Shown: positions 24,621 to 32,844, counted from the first letter of the stretch. The stretch: DNA of 64,000 bases from CAVSJO01 sp963728445 (GCA_963728445.1 CAVSJO010000004.1:558001-622000); one strand, 5' to 3'. Numbers and translations: made by a program. Notes: generated by a model not told the origin, from the sequence alone.

Positions 24621-24649
24621 AACATAGTCCGGCGCCGACGCCGCGGAAA
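24621..24649 (-). promoter_or_regulatory. Candidate leaderless promoter of cobA-hemD
   Basis: On the minus strand TTTCCG (24649-24644) and TATGTT (24626-24621) are 17 bp apart. The -10 box ends only 6 nt before the ATG at 24614, so transcription would begin at or next to the start codon. It lies just downstream of the strong hairpin that ends the ribosomal block. Confidence 0.45.
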
Positions 24650-24681
24650 GCGGCGGCCCCGGCCGCGCCCCCGGGAACGGC

Positions 24682-24717
24682 AGAGGCCGCGCCCGACGGC
24701 TGTCGGGCGCGGCCTCT
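24682..24717 (-). terminator. Strong hairpin ending the ribosomal protein block after rpmB
   Basis: A perfect 16-bp stem with a GGCT loop (arms 24682-24697 and 24702-24717) starts 23 bp after the rpmB stop. No U-tract follows on the minus strand. It probably ends or trims the long alpha-operon transcript before cobA-hemD. Confidence 0.72.
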
Positions 24718-24740
24718 CGTCGCGAACGGGCGGGCCGGCC

Positions 24741-24950
24741 TCAGCCGCCCGTACCCGCTCCCGCCTTGGTGATCCGGTTCGCGGAGATGCAGCGCGTGCA
24801 CACGCGCACGTGCTTGCGCTCTCCGTCCGTATCGATGATGTGGACCCGCTTCAGGTTCGGATTCCAGCGCCGCCGCGTCTTGTTGTTCGCGTGGCTGACG
24901 TTGTTGCCGAACGTCGGGCCTTTCCCGCACACGTGACAGAACCTCGACAT
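24741..24950 (-). CDS. rpmB: 50S ribosomal protein bL28
   Basis: The product is 69 residues, a component of the large subunit. The N-terminal CHVCGKGPTFGNNVSHANNK and the RRRWNPNLKRV segment are family signatures. Two Cys pairs (CHVC near residue 5 and CTRC near residue 52) form the zinc-binding C+ form. It follows the membrane-anchored hypothetical by 8 bp and is followed by a strong hairpin, so it is the last gene of the ribosomal block. Confidence 0.98.
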   Translation of the reverse strand: MSRFCHVCGKGPTFGNNVSHANNKTRRRWNPNLKRVHIIDTDGERKHVRVCTRCISANRITKAGAGTGG

Positions 24951-24958
24951 GATCGCCT

Positions 24959-25525
24959 CTATTCCTGCTGCGGCGCCCCGCCCTGCGGATTGCCCGCCTT
25001 GACCTGGGCGCGGTGCGCTTCGATGAACGCCGATGCGAACGACGCCTCATCCTTCTGTGAGCCCTGAATCGCCCCGGACTGCTGCCACGCCGACAGCACC
25101 GAGTCCGACATCGCGTGGACAGTACCCGTCAGCGAGACCCTGGCGCCCGAGCCCAGCGGCGCACCCTTCGCCACCGCCGCGCTGTCGAGCTTCACCAGGA
25201 ATGGCACGGAGTTCGGAAGCTGGATCCAGAAGGCCTGCGTGCCGAGCGTGCTCGCCACCTGCAGCCCGTTCATCCGGATCGTGTGCCCCTGAAGGCTGTC
25301 CGTATTCGCCGCGAAATCCGAGAGCGTCAGTACCGGAACGCCGGCGTCCTGGGCGGCCGCAGCCGAATCGGCGCCGGTCTCTTCCGCCACCTCGATCTGG
25401 GTCGGCTGCGCGTTGACCGCCAGCCACCAGATGAGAGCAGCAACCGCGATGACCGCCACGACGGCGAGAATCCAGGTCGTGCTCGCACCGCTGTCGCCCC
25501 TACGCTCGACGTTGTTGTCGGCCAT
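24959..25525 (-). CDS. Membrane-anchored protein with a possible OB-fold, function unknown
   Basis: The product is 188 residues. After a short polar N-terminus there is one transmembrane helix (about 17-37, ILAVVAVIAVAALIWWLAV), then an Ala/Glu-rich linker. A compact region (about 65-145: LQGHTIRMNGLQVASTLGTQ, FLVKLDS, SGARVSLTGTVHAMS) has the alternating beta pattern of an OB-fold. A Gln/Gly-rich tail ends the protein. It is co-transcribed with rplQ (12 bp upstream) and rpmB (8 bp downstream) and has an AAGGGAG ribosome site. The protein is not recognised; its position inside a ribosomal operon is unusual. Confidence 0.75.
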   Translation of the reverse strand: MADNNVERRGDSGASTTWILAVVAVIAVAALIWWLAVNAQPTQIEVAEETGADSAAAAQDAGVPVLTLSDFAANTDSLQGHTIRMNGLQVASTLGTQAFWIQLPNSVPFLVKLDSAAVAKGAPLGSGARVSLTGTVHAMSDSVLSAWQQSGAIQGSQKDEASFASAFIEAHRAQVKAGNPQGGAPQQE

Positions 25526-25537
25526 GGCTCCCTTGTC

Positions 25538-25888
25538 CTAGACGAGTTCGATGATCGCCATCTCCGCGGCGTCGCCGGGGCGATGCCCCAGCTTCAGCAC
25601 GCGGGTGTAGCCACCGGGCCGGTCCGCGTAGCGCGGCCCGATCTCGGTGAACAGCCTGCTCAGCGCCGCCTGCGTCGTGATCCGCCGCGCCGCCAGCCGC
25701 CGGGCGTGCAGATCCCCGCGCCGCGCCTTCGTGATGATGGGCTCCACGTACTGGCGCAGCTCCTTCGCCTTCTCGACCGTCGTCTCCAGGCGACCGTGCT
25801 CGATGAGCGACGTCGCCAGGTTGCGCATCATCATCTTCCGATGCTCCGACGTCCGGTTGAAGCGACGCCCCTTCGCGCGGTGCCTCAT
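25538..25888 (-). CDS. rplQ: 50S ribosomal protein bL17
   Basis: The product is 116 residues and lies near the peptide exit tunnel. The N-terminus MRHRAKGRRFNRTSEHRKMM is the family signature, and the ARRLAARRI and RPGGYTRVLKLG segments follow. The start overlaps the rpoA stop by 4 bp, the classical rpoA-rplQ arrangement at the end of the alpha operon. Confidence 0.98.
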   Translation of the reverse strand: MRHRAKGRRFNRTSEHRKMMMRNLATSLIEHGRLETTVEKAKELRQYVEPIITKARRGDLHARRLAARRITTQAALSRLFTEIGPRYADRPGGYTRVLKLGHRPGDAAEMAIIELV

Positions 25889-26952
25889 GACTCCTTCTCC
25901 TCTTCGGCCGACTCGGCCATCTCCGCCTCTTCCGCCGCAGAGCTGTCCAGCATGTACAGGTCGCCGTCCTCACCCTCTTCGAGCTGGATGCCGAAGTGCA
26001 GCTCGTGCTGCGAGAGGAACTGCTGGATCTCCTCCAGCGACTTCACGCCGAAGTTCTCGATGTCCAGCATCTCGTCCTCGGACTTCTGCACCAGGTCCCC
26101 GAGGGTGATGATGTTCTCCTTCTTCAGCGAATTGACCGAACGGACCGACAGCTCCGCAAGGTCGTCGATGTTCTTCCGGAACAGGTCGCCCAGCGCCTCG
26201 GGCACACGCACCGCACCCGGAACCGGCGCCGACGAACGGCCCGGCTCGCTGAAGCGCAGCATGTACTCGAGATGACGCCGCGCCAGCTCGGCGCCGTACG
26301 CCACCGCCTCGTCGGGCGACATGCTCCCGTTCGTCTCCACGAGGATCGTCAGCCGGTCGAAGTCCGTGCGCTGACCCACGCGCGTCTCCTCGACCGTGAA
26401 ATTGGCCCGCAGCACGGGGTTGTAGATCGAGTCCACGCGCACCAGGTCCACCGGCGCCTCCTTCGGCAGCTCGTGCTGCTCTGCCTGCACGAAGCCCCGC
26501 CCCCGATTCACGTGCAGGCTCACGTTGACCTCGCGGTCGTCCTGCAGCGTGAACAGGTGGTGGTCCGGGTTGATGATCGCCACCATGCCGGGCCGATCGA
26601 TCATCCGGGCCGTCACCGGGCCCGCCTTCTCCGCGCGCAGCTCCAGGACCGCCTCGTCCGTCCCTTCCTCCAGCGCGAGGACCAGCGTCTTCAGATTCTG
26701 GATGATCTGGTGCACGTCTTCCACGACGCCCGCGACGGTCTGGTGCTCGTGCACCACTCCGTCCATCCGGAAGCCCCACACCGCTGCGCCCGGCAACGAC
26801 GACAGCAGGATGCGGCGCACCGAATTGCCCAGCGTCTGCCCGAATCCCCGCTCCAGCGGCGTGATGACGAACTGGGCCGTCTGCTCGTCGTCCGAGCGCT
26901 CGACCACTTCCACCCGCTGGGGCAGCACCAAACCGGTGAGATCTAGCTCCAC
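25885..26952 (-). CDS. rpoA: DNA-directed RNA polymerase subunit alpha
   Basis: The product is 355 residues. The N-terminal assembly domain (FVITPLERGFGQTLGNSVRR; LLSSLPGAAVWGFRMDGVVHE) dimerises and nucleates beta and beta'. A linker leads to the C-terminal domain (SLKKENIITLGDLVQKSEDE; NFGVKSLEEI), which contacts UP elements and activators. A longer acidic tail (EEGEDGD...EEEKES) of about 40 residues follows the usual end. The start is a GTG at 26952 with a GGGGAGGAG ribosome site. It lies in rpsM-rpsK-rpsD-rpoA-rplQ order. Confidence 0.98.
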   Translation of the reverse strand: MELDLTGLVLPQRVEVVERSDDEQTAQFVITPLERGFGQTLGNSVRRILLSSLPGAAVWGFRMDGVVHEHQTVAGVVEDVHQIIQNLKTLVLALEEGTDEAVLELRAEKAGPVTARMIDRPGMVAIINPDHHLFTLQDDREVNVSLHVNRGRGFVQAEQHELPKEAPVDLVRVDSIYNPVLRANFTVEETRVGQRTDFDRLTILVETNGSMSPDEAVAYGAELARRHLEYMLRFSEPGRSSAPVPGAVRVPEALGDLFRKNIDDLAELSVRSVNSLKKENIITLGDLVQKSEDEMLDIENFGVKSLEEIQQFLSQHELHFGIQLEEGEDGDLYMLDSSAAEEAEMAESAEEEKES

Positions 26953-26999
26953 GGTATCTCCTCCCCGGCTCGCGGCCGGTTCCGATCGTGCGATTCCGA

Positions 27000-27635
27000 T
27001 TACTTCGAGTACAGCTCGACGATGAGCTGCTCCTGGACAGCCAGCGGGATGTCCGTACGCGCCGGCGTCTCCAGCACCCGCCCCGTCCGCGACGACTCGT
27101 CCACCGCCAGCCACTTCACCGTGTCCGGCCGCGTCTTCGACTCCAGCGACGCCGCGACCGGAAGCATGTCCTTCGACTTCTCCCGGATCCGGACCTCGTC
27201 GCCCGCGCTCACGGCGTGGCTCGGAATGTCCATCCGACGGCCGTTCACCTCCACGTGGCCGTGACACACGATCTGCCGGGCCTGCGCCCGGCTCGCCGCG
27301 AATCCGAGCCGATAGACGATGTTGTCCAGACGGGACTCCAGCGCCACGAGCAGGTTCCCACCCGTCATGCCCGGCTGGTGCGCCGCGTCGTCGAAGAGGT
27401 TCTTGAAGTACTTCTCGGAGACGCCGTAGATCCGCTTCACCTTCTGCTTCTCGCGGAGCTGCAGCGCATAGTCGGAGGTCTTGCGGCGGCGCGCCTGCGC
27501 CGCCCCGTGCTGCCCTGGAGGATAGTTCCGACGCTCCACCGGACACTTGTCCGTGAAGCACTTCGTCCCCTTCAGGAACAGCTTCTGGCCTTCCCGGCGG
27601 CACAGCCGGCAGACCGGTCCCGTGTGTCGAGCCAC
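27000..27635 (-). CDS. rpsD: 30S ribosomal protein uS4 (zinc-ligand form)
   Basis: The product is 211 residues and is a primary 16S-binding protein. The N-terminus has four cysteines (CRLCRREG and CFTDKCPVERR), the C+ zinc type. The S4 RNA-binding domain is seen as LESRLDNIVYRLGFAASRAQ and GHVEVNGRRMDIPS. It is 47 bp before rpoA and 103 bp after rpsK. S4 often represses the alpha operon through an mRNA structure, but no such structure could be assigned here. Confidence 0.98.
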   Translation of the reverse strand: MARHTGPVCRLCRREGQKLFLKGTKCFTDKCPVERRNYPPGQHGAAQARRRKTSDYALQLREKQKVKRIYGVSEKYFKNLFDDAAHQPGMTGGNLLVALESRLDNIVYRLGFAASRAQARQIVCHGHVEVNGRRMDIPSHAVSAGDEVRIREKSKDMLPVAASLESKTRPDTVKWLAVDESSRTGRVLETPARTDIPLAVQEQLIVELYSK

Positions 27636-27738
27636 GTACCGTCTTCTCCTGATTCGGAGTTCATTTCTGTTCGCCCCGCATCGCGTCCTCCCGCCCGACG
27701 GTGGTGCGGTTTACACCCGCGAGGCTCTCTCCTGCGTC

Positions 27739-28131
27739 CTACACCCGCCGCTTCTTCGGCGGCCGGCAGCCGTTGTGGGGGATCGGCGTCACGTCCTTGA
27801 TGGACTTCACGCTCAGGCCCGCGGCCGCCAGTGCCTGGATCGCCGGCTCCCGCCCGCTCCCCGGACCCTGCACCTCCACGTGCACCCGCTTCATCCCCAT
27901 CTGCACCGCCTCACGCCCGCACTGCTCCGCCGCGACCGTCGCGGCGAACGGCGTCGACTTCTTCGATCCCTTGAAGCCCGCCTTCCCGGCGCTGCCCCAG
28001 ACCACCACGTTCCCCTGCATGTCGCTGATCGTGATCAGCGTGTTGTTGAACGTCGCCTGGATGTGCGCCACGCCCTCGGCGTCGACGTGCTTGCGAGCGC
28101 GCTTGACACGGCCCTTCTTCGGATTCGCCAT
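27739..28131 (-). CDS. rpsK: 30S ribosomal protein uS11
   Basis: The product is 130 residues and sits on the 30S platform. The motifs AHIQATFNNTLITISDMQGN, GSKKSTPFAA and the C-terminal DVTPIPHNGCRPPKKRRV are diagnostic. It lies between rpsM (43 bp upstream) and rpsD (103 bp downstream) in alpha-operon order. Confidence 0.98.
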   Translation of the reverse strand: MANPKKGRVKRARKHVDAEGVAHIQATFNNTLITISDMQGNVVVWGSAGKAGFKGSKKSTPFAATVAAEQCGREAVQMGMKRVHVEVQGPGSGREPAIQALAAAGLSVKSIKDVTPIPHNGCRPPKKRRV

Positions 28132-28174
28132 CGATTCCGTCGGTTCCGGGTTGCCTCAGATCCACACCGCGCCG

Positions 28175-28555
28175 CTACTTCCGCGGCGCCTTCTTCTTGC
28201 CCGCGATCGCCCGGCGCGCACCCTTGTGCGTGCGCGCATTCGTATGCGTCCGCTGACCGCGAACCGGCAGCCCGCGGCGGTGGCGCAGCCCGCGATAGCA
28301 CCCGATGTCCATGAGCCGCTTGATGTTCATGGACACCTCGGTGCGCAGCGCTCCCTCCACCTTGTACTGATTCTCGATCACCCGGCGCAGCCGGTTGACC
28401 TCGTCGTCCGACAGCTCGTGCACCCGTCGGTCCGGGTCCACGCCCGTCGTCTTCAGGATCTTGCGCGCCGTCGAGTCCCCCACCCCGAAGATGTAGGTGA
28501 GGGCCACCTCGATGCGCTTGTTGCGCGGAAGATCCACGCCTGCGATACGCGCCAT
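28175..28555 (-). CDS. rpsM: 30S ribosomal protein uS13
   Basis: The product is 126 residues from the 30S head that contacts 23S rRNA and the P-site tRNA. The N-terminus MARIAGVDLPRNKRIEVALT and the GCYRGLRHRRGLPVRGQRTH motif are family signatures. It follows rpmJ by 7 bp, the standard rpmJ-rpsM order. Confidence 0.98.
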   Translation of the reverse strand: MARIAGVDLPRNKRIEVALTYIFGVGDSTARKILKTTGVDPDRRVHELSDDEVNRLRRVIENQYKVEGALRTEVSMNIKRLMDIGCYRGLRHRRGLPVRGQRTHTNARTHKGARRAIAGKKKAPRK

Positions 28556-28562
28556 GTCTTGC

Positions 28563-28679
28563 CTACCCCTGCCGCTGCTTGTGTCGCGGGTTGCGCTTGC
28601 AGATCACGCGAACGACACCGCGGCGACGGATCACCTTGCAGTGCTCGCAGATCGGCTTGACGCTGCTCCGAACCTTCAT
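28563..28679 (-). CDS. rpmJ: 50S ribosomal protein bL36 (zinc-ligand form)
   Basis: The product is only 38 residues and starts MKVRSSVKPICEHCK. It keeps the zinc ligands Cys11, Cys14, Cys27 and His33, the C+ type. The ATG at 28679 is preferred over an in-frame ATG 66 bp upstream because the family always starts MKV. A good promoter lies just upstream, so rpmJ appears to be the first gene of the alpha transcript. Confidence 0.97.
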   Translation of the reverse strand: MKVRSSVKPICEHCKVIRRRGVVRVICKRNPRHKQRQG

Positions 28680-28716
28680 GACCGGATCCTTGCCCGAGTT
28701 TACCGAACAGCTTTTC

Positions 28717-28745
28717 AATATATCAGGATCACCGGGGTCGTTCAA
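28717..28745 (-). promoter_or_regulatory. Promoter upstream of rpmJ (alpha operon)
   Basis: On the minus strand TTGAAC (28745-28740) and TATATT (28722-28717) are separated by exactly 17 bp. The -10 box ends 37 nt before the rpmJ ATG. It lies in the 99-bp gap between map and rpmJ, the most AT-rich part of this block. Confidence 0.8.
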
Positions 28746-28778
28746 GTCCGCCTCCCCGGCGACCTCCCGGCCGCTGCG

Positions 28779-29564
28779 CTACGCGGCCTGCCCGCCGCCT
28801 TCCGCGGCGGACGGCGCGGCGGTCAGCACGCGGGGCCCCGACTCCGTCACGGCGACGGTGTGCTCGAAGTGGGCGCTGGGCCGGTGGTCGGCCGTGACGA
28901 CCGTCCAGCGGTCCGCGAGCGTGCGAACCTGGGGGCCGCCAGCATTGACCATGGGCTCGATGGCCAGGACCATACCGGGCCGGAGCCGGACGCCCTGTCC
29001 GGGCCGACCGAAGTTCGGCACCTGGGGATCCTCGTGGGGCTGACGGCCGATGCCGTGCCCGACGAGATCCCGCACGACGGCGAAGCCCTGGTCCTCGGCG
29101 TAGCGCTGGACGGCGCTGCCGATGTCCCCCACGTAGCCACCGGGACGGGCCTGCTCGATCCCGAGCCGGAGCGCCTCGCGGGTCGCGTCGAGGAGGCGCT
29201 CCACTTCGGCCTCCACCTCGCCCAGGGGCAGTGTCACCGCGGCGTCGGAGAACCACCCCTCGAGCTCCACGCCGACGTCGACGCTCACGATGTCGCCCGC
29301 CTTCAGCTCCCGATCCGGCTTCGGGATCCCGTGGACGACCTCCTCGTTCACGGAGATGCACGCGCTCGCCGGGAAGCCGTACAGGCCCTTGAAGGCCGGC
29401 CGTGCGCCGGCGTGATCGCGGATGAAGCCGTCCACGAACGCGTCGATGTCGCCTGTCGTGGCGCCCGGCTGGACGCGCTCCGGCAGGGCGTCGAAGAGGC
29501 GGCCGATGATGGCCCCCGAGCGTGCCATCGCGTCGATGGCGTCGGCGTCCTTGAGGGGGATCAT
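28779..29564 (-). CDS. map: Type I methionine aminopeptidase
   Basis: The product is 261 residues and removes N-terminal methionine from nascent proteins. Metal-binding residues lie in VSVDVGVELEGWFSDAA (two Asp), GHGIGRQPHEDPQV (His) and the C-terminal half (EPMVN, Glu; FEHTVAVTE, Glu). The start ATG overlaps the adk stop by 4 bp. The secY-adk-map order is classical for the spc/alpha junction; infA, which usually follows, is missing here. Confidence 0.97.
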   Translation of the reverse strand: MIPLKDADAIDAMARSGAIIGRLFDALPERVQPGATTGDIDAFVDGFIRDHAGARPAFKGLYGFPASACISVNEEVVHGIPKPDRELKAGDIVSVDVGVELEGWFSDAAVTLPLGEVEAEVERLLDATREALRLGIEQARPGGYVGDIGSAVQRYAEDQGFAVVRDLVGHGIGRQPHEDPQVPNFGRPGQGVRLRPGMVLAIEPMVNAGGPQVRTLADRWTVVTADHRPSAHFEHTVAVTESGPRVLTAAPSAAEGGGQAA

Positions 29565-30202
29565 CGCCCGATCGCCCGGCGCACGTCCGCGAAGACCTCC
29601 TCGACCGGCCGGTCCCCGTCCACCGTGTGGAAGGGGATGGTGCCGTCGCGGTAGTAGTCGATGAGCGGCTGCGTCTGCTCGCGGTATACCTCGAGGCGAC
29701 GCCGGACGGTCGCCGCGTCGTCGTCCGCACGCTCGACGAGGGCGCCCCCGCAGCGGTCGCAGACGCCCGGCTCCTTCGGCGGCTCGAAGTAGATGTTGTA
29801 GACGGCGCCGCAGTCCGGGCAGCTCCGGCGCCCGCTGAGCCGCTTCACGAGCACGTCGTCCTCGACGTCGATGAAGAGCACGGCGTCGATGCGGTCGTCC
29901 AGCTCGTCCATGAGGCGGTCCAGGGCCCGTGCCTGCTCCAGCGTGCGCGGGAAGCCGTCGAAGACGTGGCCCGAAGCCGGCTCCTGCAGGACCTCGCGGA
30001 CGAGGCCCAGGATGACCGCGTCCGGCACCAGCTCACCCGCGTCCATGTAGCGCCGGGCCTCCTGGCCGAGGGCGGTTCCCCGGCGCACTGCGTCCCGGAG
30101 CAGATCCCCCGTGGAGATCCGGTCCAGGCCGGCCTCCGTTGCCAGGAGCTCGCCCTGCGTGCCCTTGCCGGCGCCCGGGGCGCCCAGAAGAATCAGATTC
30201 AT
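29561..30202 (-). CDS. adk: Adenylate kinase (zinc LID type)
   Basis: The product is 213 residues. It balances ATP, ADP and AMP. The P-loop is GAPGAGKGTQ, the AMP-binding part RISTGDLLRDAV, and FDGFPRTLEQA follows. The LID domain holds two Cys pairs (CPDC and CDRC) that bind zinc, as in many Gram-positive and thermophilic enzymes. It lies 48 bp after secY and overlaps map. Confidence 0.98.
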   Translation of the reverse strand: MNLILLGAPGAGKGTQGELLATEAGLDRISTGDLLRDAVRRGTALGQEARRYMDAGELVPDAVILGLVREVLQEPASGHVFDGFPRTLEQARALDRLMDELDDRIDAVLFIDVEDDVLVKRLSGRRSCPDCGAVYNIYFEPPKEPGVCDRCGGALVERADDDAATVRRRLEVYREQTQPLIDYYRDGTIPFHTVDGDRPVEEVFADVRRAIGR

Positions 30203-30250
30203 TCCCCTCGATCCGGCGGAACCTCTCCCGGGCCGCCGCTCGTCTCGTGA

Positions 30251-31564
30251 CTACATGTAGCGCTGGCGACCGCGGAAGCGCACGCGGCCTTTCTTCATGA
30301 AGCCCTCGTAGTGCCGCAGCAGCATGTGCTGCTGCATCTGCTGCACGGTGTCGAGGGCGACGCCCACCACGATCAGCAGCGACGTGCCGCCGAAGAAGAA
30401 GGCGCGGATGTCGAACCAGTCGAAGATCAGGAACGGCAGCAGCGCGATCGCCGCCAGATAGAACGAGCCCGGCAGGGTGATCTTGCTGAGGACCGAGTCG
30501 ATGTATTCCGCGGTCCGCGCGCCCGGCTTCACGCCCGGGACGAAGGCGCCCTGCTTCTTCAGGTTCTCGGCCAGATCCACGGGATTGAAGATGATGGCCG
30601 TGTAGAAGTACGAGAAGAAGACGATGAGCACGGTGTAGGTCGTGTAGTAGACCCAGTTGTCCGGGCTGAAGAGCTGCGCCACGCCCTGGAGCCAGGGAAT
30701 GTTGCTGAACGCCGCGATGGTTCCCGGCACCACGATGATGGACTGGGCGAAGATGATGGGCATCACGCCCGCCGAGTTGATGCGCAGCGGAATGAAGCTC
30801 TTCTGCCCCTCGCGGATGCGGCCGCGCCCCATGACCTTGCGCGGGATCTGCACCGGGATCTTCCGGGCGGCCATGGTCATGGCCACGACGCCGGCGACGA
30901 CGCCGATCATCACGGCGACGAGCACGATCAGCTTCAGCGGGCTGATGACGCCGGAGCTCACCTGCTCCCAGGTGCTGGCGACGCCGGCCGGAAAGCCGTC
31001 GATGATGGAGAAGAAGATGAGCAGCGACGCGCCGTTGCCGACGCCGCGCTCGGTGATCATCTCGCTCAGCCACATGACGAAGACGGCGCCCGTGGTCAGG
31101 ATGAGGCACGTCGTGATCAGGAAGCCGATGCCCGGCCGCGTCACGGCGCCCTGCATGCCCTGGAGGAAGACCGCGTAGCCGTAGCCCTGCCCGAGGGCCA
31201 GAGCAACGGTGGCGTAGCGCGTCCACTGCGTCAGCTTCTTGCGCCCGTCCTCGCCCTCCTTCTGCATCTTCTCGATGGTCGGGAAGACGGCCGCCAGCAG
31301 CTGGAACATGATGCTGGCGGAGATATAGGGCATGATGCCCAGAGCGAAGACGGTGGCCCGCTTGAGGGCGCCGCCGACGAACAGGTCGTAGACGCCGAAG
31401 AGCGTGCCCTGCAGCGCGCCGAACTGGGCGCGCAGCACCTCCACGTCGAGCGACGGCACCGTGATGTGGGCGCCGGTGCGGTAGACGAGCAGCGCCAGGA
31501 GCGTGAAGAGGATCTTGTTCTTCAGCTCCGGGATCCGAAACAGGTTCGGGATCGGATTGGCCAT
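30251..31564 (-). CDS. secY: Preprotein translocase channel subunit SecY
   Basis: The product is 437 residues with ten predicted membrane helices. It is the pore of the Sec translocon, working with SecE (57,105-57,308) and SecA (13,198-16,506) in this window. The N-terminus NLFRIPELKNKILFTLLAL, the plug-region segment and the conserved IPVQIPRKVMGRGR cytosolic loop are seen. The start ATG at 31564 lies 4 bp after the rplO stop; an earlier in-frame ATG would give an Arg-rich leader and is rejected. Confidence 0.98.
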   Translation of the reverse strand: MANPIPNLFRIPELKNKILFTLLALLVYRTGAHITVPSLDVEVLRAQFGALQGTLFGVYDLFVGGALKRATVFALGIMPYISASIMFQLLAAVFPTIEKMQKEGEDGRKKLTQWTRYATVALALGQGYGYAVFLQGMQGAVTRPGIGFLITTCLILTTGAVFVMWLSEMITERGVGNGASLLIFFSIIDGFPAGVASTWEQVSSGVISPLKLIVLVAVMIGVVAGVVAMTMAARKIPVQIPRKVMGRGRIREGQKSFIPLRINSAGVMPIIFAQSIIVVPGTIAAFSNIPWLQGVAQLFSPDNWVYYTTYTVLIVFFSYFYTAIIFNPVDLAENLKKQGAFVPGVKPGARTAEYIDSVLSKITLPGSFYLAAIALLPFLIFDWFDIRAFFFGGTSLLIVVGVALDTVQQMQQHMLLRHYEGFMKKGRVRFRGRQRYM

Positions 31565-31568
31565 CGGC

Positions 31569-32105
31569 CTACGTCTCCGAGGCGTCCGAGGCCGCCTCGT
31601 TCTCGTCTTCCTGGGACGCGACCTCGGCGGCCGCATCGTCGTCCTGGGCGCGGGCCTCGCCGCCGATGATCTCGACGGTGCCGCCGGCGGCCTCGATCTT
31701 CGCCCGCGCGCCCTTCGTCACGCCGTGTACGCGCACCGTGAGCTTCCGCTCCAGCTCCCCGTCCCCGAGGATCTTCACGGGCCGTCCGGCGTTCAGGCGT
31801 ACCAGCCCGTGAGCGGCAAGCACCTCGGGCGTCACTTCGTCGCCCTCGATACGGTCGAGGTCCCGCACGTTCACCGTCTCCCACTCCGTCCGGAAGATGT
31901 TGGTGAAGCCACGCTTCGGGACGCGCCGCTGGATCGGCATCTGGCCGCCCTCGAACCACGGGCGGTGCGGCGTGCCGGTGCGGGCCTTGTGGCCCTTGTG
32001 GCCTCTGCCGCTCGTCTTGCCCCTGCCCGAGCCCGGCCCGCGGCCGAGTCGCTTGCCGCCGTCGACGATGCCGTCGGGGCGGTGCAGGTCATGGAGATCC
32101 GCCAT
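31569..32105 (-). CDS. rplO: 50S ribosomal protein uL15
   Basis: The product is 178 residues, longer than the usual 145-150. The Gly/Arg-rich core KRLGRGPGSGRGKTSGRGHK and PIQRRVPKRGFTN are family signatures. An acidic tail of about 30 residues (QDDDAAAEVASQEDENEAAS) is extra. It abuts rpmD (next stop 1 bp away) and secY. Confidence 0.97.
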   Translation of the reverse strand: MADLHDLHRPDGIVDGGKRLGRGPGSGRGKTSGRGHKGHKARTGTPHRPWFEGGQMPIQRRVPKRGFTNIFRTEWETVNVRDLDRIEGDEVTPEVLAAHGLVRLNAGRPVKILGDGELERKLTVRVHGVTKGARAKIEAAGGTVEIIGGEARAQDDDAAAEVASQEDENEAASDASET

Positions 32106-32321
32106 CTACTCCTCGCCTCCCTCCAGCTCCTCGACTTCGACGAGGTGCTGGACCTGGAAGATCATACCGCGAATCGCCGGGACGTCGTCCCGGACCACCG
32201 TCGCCCGGGGCTTGCCCAGCCCCAGCGCGTCGAGCGTCGCCCGGTGCTTCGCAGGCCGCCCGATACGGCTGCGCACCTGCGTGATGCGCACGCGCCCGCC
32301 CGTCTTCTTCTTCTTCGCCAT
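32106..32321 (-). CDS. rpmD: 50S ribosomal protein uL30
   Basis: The product is 71 residues. After a Lys-rich N-terminus (MAKKKKTGGRVRI) the conserved QVRSRIGRPAKHRATLDALG motif and the VQHLVEVEEL end are visible. The ATG at 32321 lies 1 bp after the rpsE stop. Its gene order rpsE-rpmD-rplO is standard. Confidence 0.96.
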   Translation of the reverse strand: MAKKKKTGGRVRITQVRSRIGRPAKHRATLDALGLGKPRATVVRDDVPAIRGMIFQVQHLVEVEELEGGEE

Positions 32322-32322
32322 C

Positions 32323-32844
32323 CTACACCCCCAGCTGCTCGACGGAGATGCCACGCTCCCGGGCTGCCTGTTCCGGCGTCACCAGGCTGGTCAGTCCTTC
32401 GATCGTCGCCCGGGCGACATTCACGGGGTTGTTCGACCCCAGGCACTTCGTCAGCACGTCCGTCACGCCGGCGGCCTCGAGGACCGCCCGCACCGCACCG
32501 CCGGCGATCACGCCCGTACCCGGCGCAGCCGGCTTCAGGAGCACGTGAGCGGCGCCCTGACGCCCCACGATCTCGTGGGGGATCGTGCCGTCCCGCAGCG
32601 GGATCTCCACCATGCTGCGGCGCGCGTGCTCCAGACCCTTGCGGATCGCTTCCGCGACCTCGTTCGCCTTGCCGATCGAGATGCCGACCTTGCCTGCCTT
32701 GTCGCCCACGGCCACCAGCGCCGTGAACGAGAAGCGCCGGCCGCCCTTCACGACCTTCGCCACGCGATTCACGTGGATCACGTTCTCCACCAGATCGGCG
32801 TCGCCCCGACCGCGCCGGCCGCCGCCTCGGTTGTCTCTCGCCAT
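32323..32844 (-). CDS. rpsE: 30S ribosomal protein uS5
   Basis: The product is 173 residues and takes part in decoding accuracy and mRNA unwinding. The double-stranded RNA-binding part (VVKGGRRFSFTALVAVGD) and the VLLKPAAPGTGVIAGGAVRA motif are seen. The N-terminus is Gly/Arg-rich. It lies between rplR (32 bp) and rpmD. Confidence 0.98.
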   Translation of the reverse strand: MARDNRGGGRRGRGDADLVENVIHVNRVAKVVKGGRRFSFTALVAVGDKAGKVGISIGKANEVAEAIRKGLEHARRSMVEIPLRDGTIPHEIVGRQGAAHVLLKPAAPGTGVIAGGAVRAVLEAAGVTDVLTKCLGSNNPVNVARATIEGLTSLVTPEQAARERGISVEQLGV

